Below, piece after piece: positions 21,545 to 30,454 of a DNA stretch of 64,000 nucleotides. Positions within the stretch are counted from its first letter, which is position 1; each line of letters begins with the position of its first letter. Made by a program: the position numbers and the translations under genes. The notes under the pieces are model-generated. The model saw only the letters and a list, made by a program, of their open reading frames with translations. It was not told the DNA's origin and made no database searches. The stretch spans positions 49,803 to 113,802 of the forward strand of contig NZ_CAJFCI010000086.1 of assembly GCF_904061905.1 (NCBI RefSeq). The letters run 5' to 3'. Source of the DNA: Zestomonas carbonaria (GTDB lineage Bacteria; Pseudomonadota; Gammaproteobacteria; Pseudomonadales; Pseudomonadaceae).

Positions 21545-21888
21545 TCGAGCAGCAGTCCCACCTGGCGGATCTTCGGCAGCTTGCGCACCACCAGTTGGTG
21601 GGATCGGGTCAGCAGGCTGCGCAGTTCATCGTCGGCGAGCGGGAAGGGGGCGTCCATGCTGATCCAGTGGGCGCGGGCCAGGTAGGGCGCCGGGCGGATG
21701 CCGGGGCGGTCGACGTAGCCCAGGAACAGTTCCACGTCGACCTTGAAGGCCAGTCCCCCGCCGAGGAAGTCGAGGATCGCGAACATCTTGTTGCCGGCCA
21801 CCGAGAACACCCTGTTGCTGCCCCACTTGAGGTCCTCGCGGGCGCCGGGTAGTTGCAGGCAGAAGGCGGCGATCTCGTCGGCGGTCAT
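21538..21888 (-). CDS. MmcQ/YjbR-family protein
   Basis: A 116-aa cytoplasmic protein with the typical YjbR layout: LPGAREDLKWGSNRVFSVAGNKMFA near the start and LARAHWISMD in the middle. The fold is CyaY-like and family members are described as possible DNA-binding or stress proteins; no reaction is established. It lies 12 bp downstream of the LysR gene on the same strand, so it may be cotranscribed, and it overlaps the convergent DUF1294 gene by 7 bp. Confidence 0.85.
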   Translation of the reverse strand: MTADEIAAFCLQLPGAREDLKWGSNRVFSVAGNKMFAILDFLGGGLAFKVDVELFLGYVDRPGIRPAPYLARAHWISMDAPFPLADDELRSLLTRSHQLVVRKLPKIRQVGLLLDQ

Positions 21889-21900
21889 GGAGGCTCCTTG

Positions 21901-22800
21901 TCATCGGGGTTCGGGCGAGGCCTGGTAGGCGGCCGTCAGGTGTTCGAGCCAGGCCCGTACCGCCGGCAGCATGCCGCTGCGGTGCGGGTAGACCGCCTGC
22001 AGGTAGCCGCTCGGCACCTCCCAGCCGGGTAGCAACTGTAGCAAGCGCCCGTCGTTCAGCTCTTCCTCGCAGTACATCCGTGGCAGCAGGGTCATGCCCA
22101 GGCCAGCCAGGGCCGCGGCCTTGCGGATGGCGAAATCCTCGATACCGAGGCGTGGCTCCAGGGCGATGTCGCGTCGGTTACCGGCCTTGTCTTCCAGGCG
22201 GTAGTGGACCTTGCGGTCGGCCTCCAGTGCGCCCAGGGCCGGGAGGTCGAGCAGGTCTTCCGGAGCGGCGATGCGGTGGCCTTCGAGCAGCGAGGGCGCG
22301 GCGACCAGGGCGCCCTCCGCAGGGGACAGGCGCCGGGTGATCAGCGATGGGTCTTCATCGTCGAGGGTGCGTACGCGCATGGCTACGTCCACCCCTTCGT
22401 TTATCAGGTCGACGCGCCGACTGGTGATCAGCACCTCGACCTGCACCTGCGGATAGCTCGCCAGAAACGACAGCAGCGTTTCCTGGAAACCGGGCACCAC
22501 CTGCGGGCAGGACACCCGCAAGCGCCCGCGTGGCTCGCTGCTCAACGCGGCGACGGTTTCCTCGGCCTGTTCAGCCTCCAGCAGCATGGCCTGGCAGTGA
22601 CGCAGGAAGCGTTCGCCGATGTCGGTCAGCGCCAGCTTGCGGGTGGTGCGTTGCAACAGGCGCACACCGAGGCGCTGCTCCAGCTCGGCGATGCGCCGCG
22701 ACAGGCGCGACTTGGGAATGCCCAGCAAGCGGCCGGCGGCGGCGAACCCGCCAGCCTCGACGACGCGGGCGAAGTAGTGGAGATCGTTGAGGTCTTGCAT
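21901..22800 (-). CDS. LysR-family transcriptional regulator
   Basis: A 299-aa LysR protein: winged helix-turn-helix at residues 1-62 (FARVVEAGGFAAAGRLLGIPKSRLSRRIAELEQRL) and an effector-binding domain at about 90-295. It is divergent from azoR with 125 bp between the starts, so it most likely controls the azoreductase gene. In Pseudomonas, similar LysR genes next to azoR or quinone-oxidoreductase genes respond to electrophiles or quinones. The inducer cannot be read from sequence. Confidence 0.92.
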   Translation of the reverse strand: MQDLNDLHYFARVVEAGGFAAAGRLLGIPKSRLSRRIAELEQRLGVRLLQRTTRKLALTDIGERFLRHCQAMLLEAEQAEETVAALSSEPRGRLRVSCPQVVPGFQETLLSFLASYPQVQVEVLITSRRVDLINEGVDVAMRVRTLDDEDPSLITRRLSPAEGALVAAPSLLEGHRIAAPEDLLDLPALGALEADRKVHYRLEDKAGNRRDIALEPRLGIEDFAIRKAAALAGLGMTLLPRMYCEEELNDGRLLQLLPGWEVPSGYLQAVYPHRSGMLPAVRAWLEHLTAAYQASPEPR

Positions 22801-22925
22801 GGATATCGTTCTGTCGGTGGGACGATCTATCGCAGAATTACAGACTAATCAGGTATTCGATCCATGGGTAGCATCTTATGCAACGTGATCGCCGGTTCGG
22901 CGATCCTCATCTAGGAGTCTTGCCC

Positions 22926-23540
22926 ATGAAACTTCTCCACATCGATTCCAGCATCCTCGGCGATGCTTCCGCGTCCCGCCAACTCAGCCGCGCCGTGGTC
23001 GAGGCCTGGCAGGCGGCGGAAACCGGCGTCGAGGTCAGCTACCGTGACCTGGCCACCGACGAGCTTGGCCACCTGTCCGCGCTCAGCCTGGTCGCCACCA
23101 ATACCCCGGCCGAGCTGCGCGATGCGGCACAGAAGCTGGAAGCCGAGCGTGCCGAGAGCACCCTGGCCGAGTTCCTCGCCGCCGACGCCATCGTGATCGG
23201 CGCGCCGATGTACAACTTCGCGCTGCCCAGCCAACTGAAGGCCTGGATCGACCGCATCGCGGTGGCCGGCAAGACCTTCCGTTACACCGAGCAGGGCCCG
23301 GAAGGCCTGGCAGTCGGCAAGCGGGTGGTGATCGTCTCCAGCGCAGGCGGCCAGCACGTCGGCCAGCCGAGCGCCGCGGCCCATGAGGATTATCTGAAGT
23401 TCGTGCTGGGCTTCGTCGGCATCACCGACGTGCAGGTCGTGCATGCCCATGGCCTGGCGATGGGCGACGCGGCGCGCGGCGAAGCCATCGAGCAGGCCCG
23501 GGCACGGATTGGCGAACTGTTCGAGACTACCGCCGCCTGA
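22926..23540 (+). CDS. azoR: FMN-dependent NADH azoreductase
   Basis: Flavodoxin-fold enzyme reducing quinones and azo compounds with two electrons from NAD(P)H. The 204-aa protein begins MKLLHIDSSILGDASASRQLSR (phosphate-binding loop of FMN) and has the PMYNFALPSQLKAWIDR and SSAGGQ motifs that line the flavin. Start ATG 22926 lies about 10 bp after AGGAG. It is divergent from a LysR gene. P. aeruginosa has several azoR paralogues; the neighbourhood (uppP, LysR, ybiT) corresponds to the azoR2 locus, but I leave the number off. Confidence 0.95.
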   Translation: MKLLHIDSSILGDASASRQLSRAVVEAWQAAETGVEVSYRDLATDELGHLSALSLVATNTPAELRDAAQKLEAERAESTLAEFLAADAIVIGAPMYNFALPSQLKAWIDRIAVAGKTFRYTEQGPEGLAVGKRVVIVSSAGGQHVGQPSAAAHEDYLKFVLGFVGITDVQVVHAHGLAMGDAARGEAIEQARARIGELFETTAA

Positions 23541-23566
23541 CGACAGGTTTCAGCCCGCCGTGAAGC

Positions 23567-23586
23567 GGAGCGTCGTCCGACGCTCC
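23567..23586. terminator. Hairpin between azoR and the MFS gene
   Basis: A perfect 9-bp stem (GGAGCGTCG and complement) with a 2-nt loop lies between two convergent genes; its right end touches the MFS stop codon. It probably acts on both transcripts. Confidence 0.65.
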
Positions 23587-24761
23587 TAGCGCTTGTTCAG
23601 GGCGAGCCCCAGGCTCAGTAGCATGCCGGCCGCCGACAGCAATGCCGCGACCAGGAAGATCGCGGCATAGCCATGGTCGCTGGCGACCATGCCCATCAGC
23701 GGGCCGGCGATGCCCAGTGCCAGGTCGAAGAACACCGCGTAGGCGCCCAAGCCGGCGCTGCGGCTGCTGGCCGGGATGCGCCCGATGACCTCCATGCCCA
23801 GCGCCGGGTAGACCAGCGACAGACCGAAGCCGGCGAGCGCCGCACCGAGCAGCGCGAACGCCGGTGACGGTGTCAGCCACAGCAACAGCAGGCCAAGGGC
23901 CTCGATGCCCAGGCAGGCGATGGCCACGTTGAAGCCGCCGAGACGGTTGATGCTGTTGATGAACAACAACCGCGCGACGATGAAGGCGATGCCGAATGCC
24001 GTCAGGCAATAGGCCGCTCCGGTCCAGCCACGGCTGGCATAGAACAGGGTGATGAAGGTGGTCAGGGCGCCGTAGCCGATCGAGCCGAACGCCAGGCCCA
24101 TGCCGTAGGGGCTGACCTTCCAGAGCACCGACATGAACGACAGGCGCTCGCCGGGAATTACCGAGGGCGCCGGCTTCGGCCAGATCAACAGCAGGGCCAG
24201 GCCCGCGAGCAAGGCCAGCGCCGCGCCGATGGTCCATACCCCCAGTGCATCGGCCATGGCCACCCCGAGCGGCGCACCGATGCCGATGGCGGCGTAGGCG
24301 GCAATGCCGTTCCAGGAGATCACCCGCGCGGTGTGTTCGGCGCCGACCCGGGCGATCCCCCAACTGATCGCGCTGATACCGATGATGCTCAACGCCGCGC
24401 CGAGCACCACACGGCCAGCCAGGAGGAACAGCAGGCTGGGCAACGGCCAGTCCTGGAGCAGGGGGGAGAGCAGGGTCAGCACACCGCTGGCGGCGATGCC
24501 GAGCAACCCGTAGAGCACCCCCGGCTTGCTGCCGTAGGTGTCGGCCAGGCGCCCGGCCAGCGGGCGGCTGAACAGTGTCGCGAAATACTGCAAGCCGATG
24601 GCCAGGCCGGCGATCACGCTGCCGAAGCCGAGTTGCTGGTGCACGTAGCCGGGCAGGACCGCGAGGGGAATGCCTGCGCACAGGTAGCCGAGAAAGGAAA
24701 AGAACACGACGGAGAGAATCTGCAGGGTGATCGCCGTCGAGTTGGTCTGGGTGCTGGGCAT
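23586..24761 (-). CDS. Major facilitator superfamily transporter (YfcJ/YhhS-like)
   Basis: A 391-aa inner-membrane protein with 12 predicted transmembrane segments. The motif-A-like loop reads RPLAGRLADTYGSKP between helices 2 and 3, and a repeat-like LLSGL/LALNKR C-terminus follows. It resembles the YfcJ/YhhS group of drug/sugar-efflux-type MFS proteins. ATG 24761 is chosen because membrane segment 1 (ITLQILSVVFFSFLGYLCAGIPLAV) follows at the usual distance; the in-frame start at 24794 is possible. It faces azoR convergently. Substrate unknown. Confidence 0.85.
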   Translation of the reverse strand: MPSTQTNSTAITLQILSVVFFSFLGYLCAGIPLAVLPGYVHQQLGFGSVIAGLAIGLQYFATLFSRPLAGRLADTYGSKPGVLYGLLGIAASGVLTLLSPLLQDWPLPSLLFLLAGRVVLGAALSIIGISAISWGIARVGAEHTARVISWNGIAAYAAIGIGAPLGVAMADALGVWTIGAALALLAGLALLLIWPKPAPSVIPGERLSFMSVLWKVSPYGMGLAFGSIGYGALTTFITLFYASRGWTGAAYCLTAFGIAFIVARLLFINSINRLGGFNVAIACLGIEALGLLLLWLTPSPAFALLGAALAGFGLSLVYPALGMEVIGRIPASSRSAGLGAYAVFFDLALGIAGPLMGMVASDHGYAAIFLVAALLSAAGMLLSLGLALNKR

Positions 24762-24903
24762 CGTGGGCAGCGTGCAAGTCGAAAGACCCGCCAATAATGG
24801 CCGCTGCTGGAAACAAAAGGAAGCTAGCTAACGATGAGCCTGGTACTTATTCACGGCTCTTATGGCGTGGTCTACGGAGTGGTTCTGAAACCGTAGCCCG
24901 GAT

Positions 24904-24929
24904 GCGGGAGCCGGCTCGCCGACTCCCGC
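24904..24929 (-). terminator. Terminator-like hairpin after ybiT
   Basis: A 12-bp GC-rich stem with one mismatch (GCGGGAGCCGGC against GCCGACTCCCGC) and a TC loop lies 10 bp downstream of the ybiT stop on the minus strand. There is no T-run. Confidence 0.55.
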
Positions 24930-24938
24930 GATCGCCCG

Positions 24939-26528
<1,590 letters not shown>

Positions 26529-26556
26529 GAGGCTCTATCTCGCGGGTTTCAGAGGG

Positions 26557-26835
26557 TTACGATTCGGCTTGGGGCACTTTTGGGGCAAAAGTTAATTTTT
26601 CCATTTCTGCCCAGTCACTCGCGCCATCCAGCCAGCGGGCATATCGAGTCAGCAGCATCTGCACTGAGTGGCCGAGCTGCTGAGCAATAAAGGCGGGGTT
26701 TAGGCCTGATATCGGGCAGATTGTCGCATAGGTGTGTCAGGCGTCGTACTGCCGGCGCCTACGGATGTCTGGAGCATCCAGCGAGGCGTGAAAGTGGCTA
26801 ATGGTAACACTTGGCTCCCTGATCCACAGCCCGCC
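26557..26835 (-). pseudogene. Remnant of a phage-type tyrosine recombinase (C-terminal part)
   Basis: Translating the minus strand gives a clear integrase C-terminus. It reads RRRRQYDA, a TGA stop (26737-26739), then HTYATICPISGLNPAFIAQQ, LGHSVQMLLTRYARWLDGAS and a short tail ending at a TAA at 26557. HTYAT corresponds to the conserved RHTxAT box, and the TGA stands exactly where the catalytic Arg codon (CGA) is expected, so a single C-to-T change killed it. The LGHS motif and the nucleophilic Tyr (TRYARW) are still legible. Nothing integrase-like can be read upstream of about 26835. It is the scar of an integrated element at the ybiT 5' end. Confidence 0.85.
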
Positions 26836-26854
26836 CTTGCCTGGCGGAAAGACG

Positions 26855-26892
26855 AAGGGGCTTTCGGCGAGCGAGGATGCCGAGGCCCCCTT
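26855..26892. terminator. Imperfect hairpin next to the integrase remnant
   Basis: AAGGGGCTTTCGGC (26855-26868) and GCCGAGGCCCCCTT (26879-26892) can form a roughly 13-bp stem with one bulge and one mismatch and a 10-nt loop. The flanking bases are AA and TT. It could be a terminator or a remnant of the mobile element's edge. Confidence 0.4.
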
Positions 26893-27051
26893 CTAAGGCC
26901 GTTTGACCTGTCCATGCGAACCCCCGAGACGCAGTACGTGCGTCTGGCCGCTTATCGTTCGGAATTTTCTTATTCGGACCATTGCGGAGCCTAAATCACA
27001 AGTTGGTCGGTAACATCCAGCCATCCACGATGTGGTCTGGGGGACACGGAA

Positions 27052-28017
27052 GTGACGGGTAAGCCGATCGATACGCAAAGCACGGAACAGCCTCAGCAGC
27101 ATTCCACACCATCTGAGCCGGACGATCTTTATGGCATCATGCCATGGCGCAGCCGGAATGGTGCGCGTGTGTGGGTTGTCCACATCTCGCGACGCGGTCT
27201 GCGTATCTCTCGTACATTCACGCACGGTATCTATGGTAGTGAACAAGAGGCGTTAGCGATGGCCAAAGCCTACCGTGATGCCATCGTCAGCCTGATTCCT
27301 CCGGCCATCAACCGTCATCTCGCCCGTACCCCACAGGTGCGCAACAAGACCGGCGTGCCGGGCATCTTTCCCAACGTGCAATGGGGCAAGCATCCCGCCT
27401 GGCTGGCGCAATTGACCAGCAAGCATGGCATCAAGCGCGCCTGGTTCAGGATCGATCAGTATGGTGGTGAAGATGAAGCCCGGGCCCGCGCCATCGCCCA
27501 GCGCGAAGAATGGCTGCGCGAATTGCCGCCGGAGTTCAAGCTTTCCCCGGGGCTTTCGACGGAAACCGCCGAAAAGTACTTCGGCGATTTGCTCGACGAC
27601 TCGGACGAGCCGGAAGACGAAGCGCTGATCGCCGCGATGATAGCCGAGGCCAGAAAGAAGCTCATAGAGATCAACGCACGCTTCGACGCGCTCCGTCCCA
27701 GATGGCTCCACCTGGGGCTCCACCTACAGACTAGCCAGGGTCAGCGCCTGATGCTTAGAGTTTCGGACCTGGCCTGGAAGGGGAAAAAACACAAGGTCTC
27801 GCTATCGCTACGACGCAAACCGCTCGCTCAGGGGCTGGCCGAAATGGCCGACAACGCATCCGGCTTCATCGAGGAGCTGTATGGGGCATCCGTCCGCGAC
27901 CGCTTCATGAGCACCCACGGATCGGTCTTTACCGTCGAGGGGTTCGACTTGGAGCGGGGCGTCTCGATCCGCGAAATCATCGAACGTCCTGCCTATGCCG
28001 GTGTTCACCCGGTATAG
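27052..28017 (+). CDS. Protein with two AP2-like DNA-binding segments
   Basis: A 321-aa protein starting at GTG 27052. Two segments look like AP2/homing-endonuclease-associated DNA-binding domains: residues about 27-85 (YGIMPWRSRNGARVWVVHIS, then FTHGIYGSEQEALAMAKAYRD) and about 98-155 (NKTGVPGIFPNVQWGKHPAW, then FRIDQYGGEDEARARAIAQR). Both show the strand-strand-strand-helix pattern with a YG(s)xxEA turn before the helix. The C-terminal half (about 165-321) is unrecognised and has an acidic patch (LLDDSDEPEDEA). No nuclease motif is visible. It lies on the plus strand between the integrase remnant and the minus-strand T6SS operon, which suggests cargo of the former element. A transcriptional or recombination role is a guess. 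Confidence 0.6.
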   Translation: MTGKPIDTQSTEQPQQHSTPSEPDDLYGIMPWRSRNGARVWVVHISRRGLRISRTFTHGIYGSEQEALAMAKAYRDAIVSLIPPAINRHLARTPQVRNKTGVPGIFPNVQWGKHPAWLAQLTSKHGIKRAWFRIDQYGGEDEARARAIAQREEWLRELPPEFKLSPGLSTETAEKYFGDLLDDSDEPEDEALIAAMIAEARKKLIEINARFDALRPRWLHLGLHLQTSQGQRLMLRVSDLAWKGKKHKVSLSLRRKPLAQGLAEMADNASGFIEELYGASVRDRFMSTHGSVFTVEGFDLERGVSIREIIERPAYAGVHPV

Positions 28018-28107
28018 GTTCCGATAGGCCACTTGGCCTTGGGAAAACCAGGTTACGCACCGCCCCGGTCGGCATCGGGCCGGATTGGCCGGGGCGGTTG
28101 CGTGCGT

Positions 28108-28329
28108 TCACCCTGCTGTCATGTCGTCGGTGGAGGAGAGCAGTTCCTCACGCAGAATCTTGACGGACATGGCGGCCGAAAAGTGGAACCGAACGCTGCG
28201 ATTGTCGTTTTCGATAACGGTAATCGTGATGCCGTCCTCGATCAGTTGTTTCAGTTCGTCGTTGGTGATGTCCTGTCGGACCAATAGCCTGACTTTGTCA
28301 CCGTGGTGCCGGGGCGGTACCAATCCCAT
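28108..28329 (-). CDS. Small unrecognised protein at the end of the T6SS operon
   Basis: A 73-aa protein with no domain I recognise: an N-terminal basic stretch (PPRHHGDKVRLLVRQD), a helix (TNDELKQLIEDG) and alternating strands (ITITVIENDNRSVRFHFSAAM). The start is well supported by AAGGAGG 8 bp upstream, and it begins 30 bp after the PAAR stop on the same strand, so it is the last gene of the operon. It could be an immunity or adaptor protein, but nothing shows that. Followed by about 90 bp of non-coding DNA before the convergent AP2-like gene. Confidence 0.6.
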   Translation of the reverse strand: MGLVPPRHHGDKVRLLVRQDITNDELKQLIEDGITITVIENDNRSVRFHFSAAMSVKILREELLSSTDDMTAG

Positions 28330-28359
28330 TGCGATTACCTCCTTGTATGCCCGGCAGCG

Positions 28360-28629
28360 CTACGCTTTGTCGTAGTGCCCTGTGCAGGATGACGAGACGG
28401 TGCAGCCGCAGGCAAGCTGCGCCGGCTCGAACACCATGGGGCGGCCATTGTGGATGGCGGTGCCGTCACCGCCCGAAACCAGCGGGTAGGTACCCTTGCA
28501 TTTCGGGCATTGCGCCTTGTCGCCGAGCAGGCATTGCGGGATGCCATCCACGGGAATGCCGCTGGCCTCGATCATCGTGCCGCCGCCGGTATGGCTGTCG
28601 CCCAGGCGGATCGCGCCGCGTCCTGGCAT
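28360..28629 (-). CDS. PAAR-domain spike-tip protein
   Basis: An 89-aa protein that caps the VgrG spike of a type VI secretion system and can carry effectors. It starts MPGRGAIRLGDSHTGGGTMIEASG, has the glycine/proline-rich PAAR repeats (GIPVDGIPQCLLGDKAQCPKC) and the C-terminal HNGRPMVFEPAQLACGC segment, with Cys/His residues placed to bind the tip metal. It has no fused toxin domain. It sits near the 3' end of the operon headed by vgrG, 35 bp after the membrane-protein gene, so the PAAR and its VgrG are encoded about 8 kb apart but on one transcript. Confidence 0.9.
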   Translation of the reverse strand: MPGRGAIRLGDSHTGGGTMIEASGIPVDGIPQCLLGDKAQCPKCKGTYPLVSGGDGTAIHNGRPMVFEPAQLACGCTVSSSCTGHYDKA

Positions 28630-28664
28630 GTGTTCTCTCCTTCGGTGCAGGGCACCGTACAGTT

Positions 28665-29525
28665 TTATTCGCTATTGCAACCGAGCTGCCGGCGCATGTG
28701 CTCCTTCAGGGGCTCGGCCTGTTCCGCCGGCAGGTTGCGGAATGTCCTGTCCACGTTCTCGCAGCCCTCGGGCTGAGGGGGCGGCAGGGTATCGCTCTTC
28801 AGCACCCCCCACGCCACGTAGAGCGCGAACGCGACCAGCACTGGCAGAACGAACCAGAGGAATATCTTGGCTTTGAAGTGGTAGAACGTGTCCCACTCGC
28901 TCTCTTCACTGGAACGCCTGTTGGCAACCGGTGCTTGGCCCGTGCTGGCGGGCGGCGCATCGCTTTGGGGCGCGAATGGCTCTTCACCGACGCAGCGCAT
29001 GAAATGGGCTGCGACCCAGGCCTGGCCATAGATCATTTCTGCCCGGCGCCAATGATCGGAGGGCACCAGCAACAATTCCAAGGTGTCACTGAACCCTTCG
29101 CCGATGCACTGATAGATGATGTAGTACCGTTCCTCCATCAGTCGTTCGAGCTGTGCCACGTCCTGCTCGAGCTCATCGGTTCCCATCGAGTGATGGGAGA
29201 GCACGATCTTCCTGCCGCCAAAGCGTACTTCTACCGCCTCGCCGTCATCATCGAAATCGATGGTGAACGCATCCCCCAGCTTGTCGTCCAGCCATTCGAC
29301 GACACTGAAGGTTCCTTCCTTGTGATCCAGGAAATACCCATAGAGCGTGATCAAAGCATTCACGTAGTCTTCTACCGACGATGTCGCCTCATCCCCCTCG
29401 CGTTCGTTGTGCTGCTGGATAAATGCCTCGCGCACGGCGCGTGCCTGTTCGTCGCCGGGAGCGGCGAACACGGCAGAGAATTGCTCCCACGTTGGAATCT
29501 GCATGCTATCGCTCCGCTCGCTCAT
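28665..29525 (-). CDS. Unrecognised protein with one C-terminal membrane segment in the T6SS operon
   Basis: A 286-aa protein I do not recognise. The soluble N-terminal part (about 1-215) is acidic and helical (WEQFSAVFAAPGDEQARAVREAF; DELEQDVAQLERLMEERYY). One transmembrane helix (IFLWFVLPVLVAFALYVAWG, about 224-243) follows, then a short tail with two cysteines (about 262 and 283) that would be periplasmic if the N-terminus is cytoplasmic. It overlaps the upstream immunity-like gene by 4 bp (ATGA), which implies translational coupling. Membrane-anchored immunity or a loading accessory are the two readings; a helper for PAAR, 35 bp downstream, is also possible. Confidence 0.65.
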   Translation of the reverse strand: MSERSDSMQIPTWEQFSAVFAAPGDEQARAVREAFIQQHNEREGDEATSSVEDYVNALITLYGYFLDHKEGTFSVVEWLDDKLGDAFTIDFDDDGEAVEVRFGGRKIVLSHHSMGTDELEQDVAQLERLMEERYYIIYQCIGEGFSDTLELLLVPSDHWRRAEMIYGQAWVAAHFMRCVGEEPFAPQSDAPPASTGQAPVANRRSSEESEWDTFYHFKAKIFLWFVLPVLVAFALYVAWGVLKSDTLPPPQPEGCENVDRTFRNLPAEQAEPLKEHMRRQLGCNSE

Positions 29526-30445
29526 AAGCCTGGCGGCAGCACATGCGGATCGTGCTGGCGCATCGCGGCCAGGTAGCGGTCCAGCAGCTCGTCGTTTTCG
29601 GTGACTTCACCCGGCCGGCAGGTGATGGCTGCGTAGGGCGTCTGCATCAGCGGGTGGTCGATCTGGGTCGGGTTGGGCAGGCCGAGCAGGTCGCGCAGGC
29701 GTAGCACGGCCAGGATTTCGGTGGGGTGTACGGCCAGGAAGGTCGAGCTGAACTCGTATTTCTTGTCCTGGCTGGCTTCGCGGTCCGTCACGGCCATGCG
29801 CTCAATATGCACGTCGCAGGCGGCCAGCAACACGGGGAGCAGCTTTTCCGGGGCGGGTTCGCGCCAGTGCGCCACCAGTTGGCCCCAGGCGGGGTCGCGG
29901 GGCAGGGCATGCTTGTCCAGATCCAGCGGGTTGCCGAGCCATTCGCTGATGATGCTCAGGCCGAATGCGGCATAACGCAGCGTGCTGCTGACTGGCGGTT
30001 TATGGCCATCTCCGGCGCCATATCCGCCTTCTACGCCGTCCAGCACTTCCTGATAGAACGGAGCGACGAGTTGAGGCTGGCCTAGTGCAATGGCACCGAG
30101 CATAAGATGGGTACAGCCATCCAAGGTGCCGACGAATCCTCCAGTCCGCGTCACTTGGACCTTCTTTAGTGTGATCATGTCTGCATACAGCATCCTTTTG
30201 ATGCCAAAGGACATGAGTCGGTTGGCCTCTGTCGCTCGCTTGTCGTGTGCCGCGAGCAGACTTTGGCTTACAGCCAGCATGCCGTAGTCGAACAGCTCAA
30301 AACATACAAGTCCGGCATCAACTTCTGGATCACCCTCAATGTACGACTGTAGGTCGTCATCACTTAAGGGGCGCCGGTCGTCTGCCCACTTGGGAACCTT
30401 GGATAGAGATTTATTTAATCTGGCCGACTGTAATTCCTTCATCAT
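29522..30445 (-). CDS. Putative T6SS immunity protein, copy 1 (unrecognised family)
   Basis: A 307-aa cytoplasmic, helical protein directly downstream (9 bp) of the interrupted nuclease effector and preceded by GGAGAG. It is a paralogue of the 303-aa product of 32327-33238: the C-terminal halves are nearly identical (ALPRDPAWGQLVAHWREP; HPTEILAVLRLRDLLGLPNP; RYLAAMRQHDPHVLPPGL) while the first 170 residues diverge. This pattern, a conserved scaffold with a variable face paired with a cognate effector, is what specific immunity proteins show. An Imm49-like family is possible but I cannot confirm it. It overlaps the next gene by 4 bp. Confidence 0.7.
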   Translation of the reverse strand: MMKELQSARLNKSLSKVPKWADDRRPLSDDDLQSYIEGDPEVDAGLVCFELFDYGMLAVSQSLLAAHDKRATEANRLMSFGIKRMLYADMITLKKVQVTRTGGFVGTLDGCTHLMLGAIALGQPQLVAPFYQEVLDGVEGGYGAGDGHKPPVSSTLRYAAFGLSIISEWLGNPLDLDKHALPRDPAWGQLVAHWREPAPEKLLPVLLAACDVHIERMAVTDREASQDKKYEFSSTFLAVHPTEILAVLRLRDLLGLPNPTQIDHPLMQTPYAAITCRPGEVTENDELLDRYLAAMRQHDPHVLPPGL

Positions 30446-30454
30446 GGCTCTCCA

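Noticed and set aside
28335..28547. A 70-aa frame overlapping the PAAR gene
   Set aside because: It is an out-of-frame shadow of the PAAR gene, rich in Arg/Ala/Thr, and without ribosome site.
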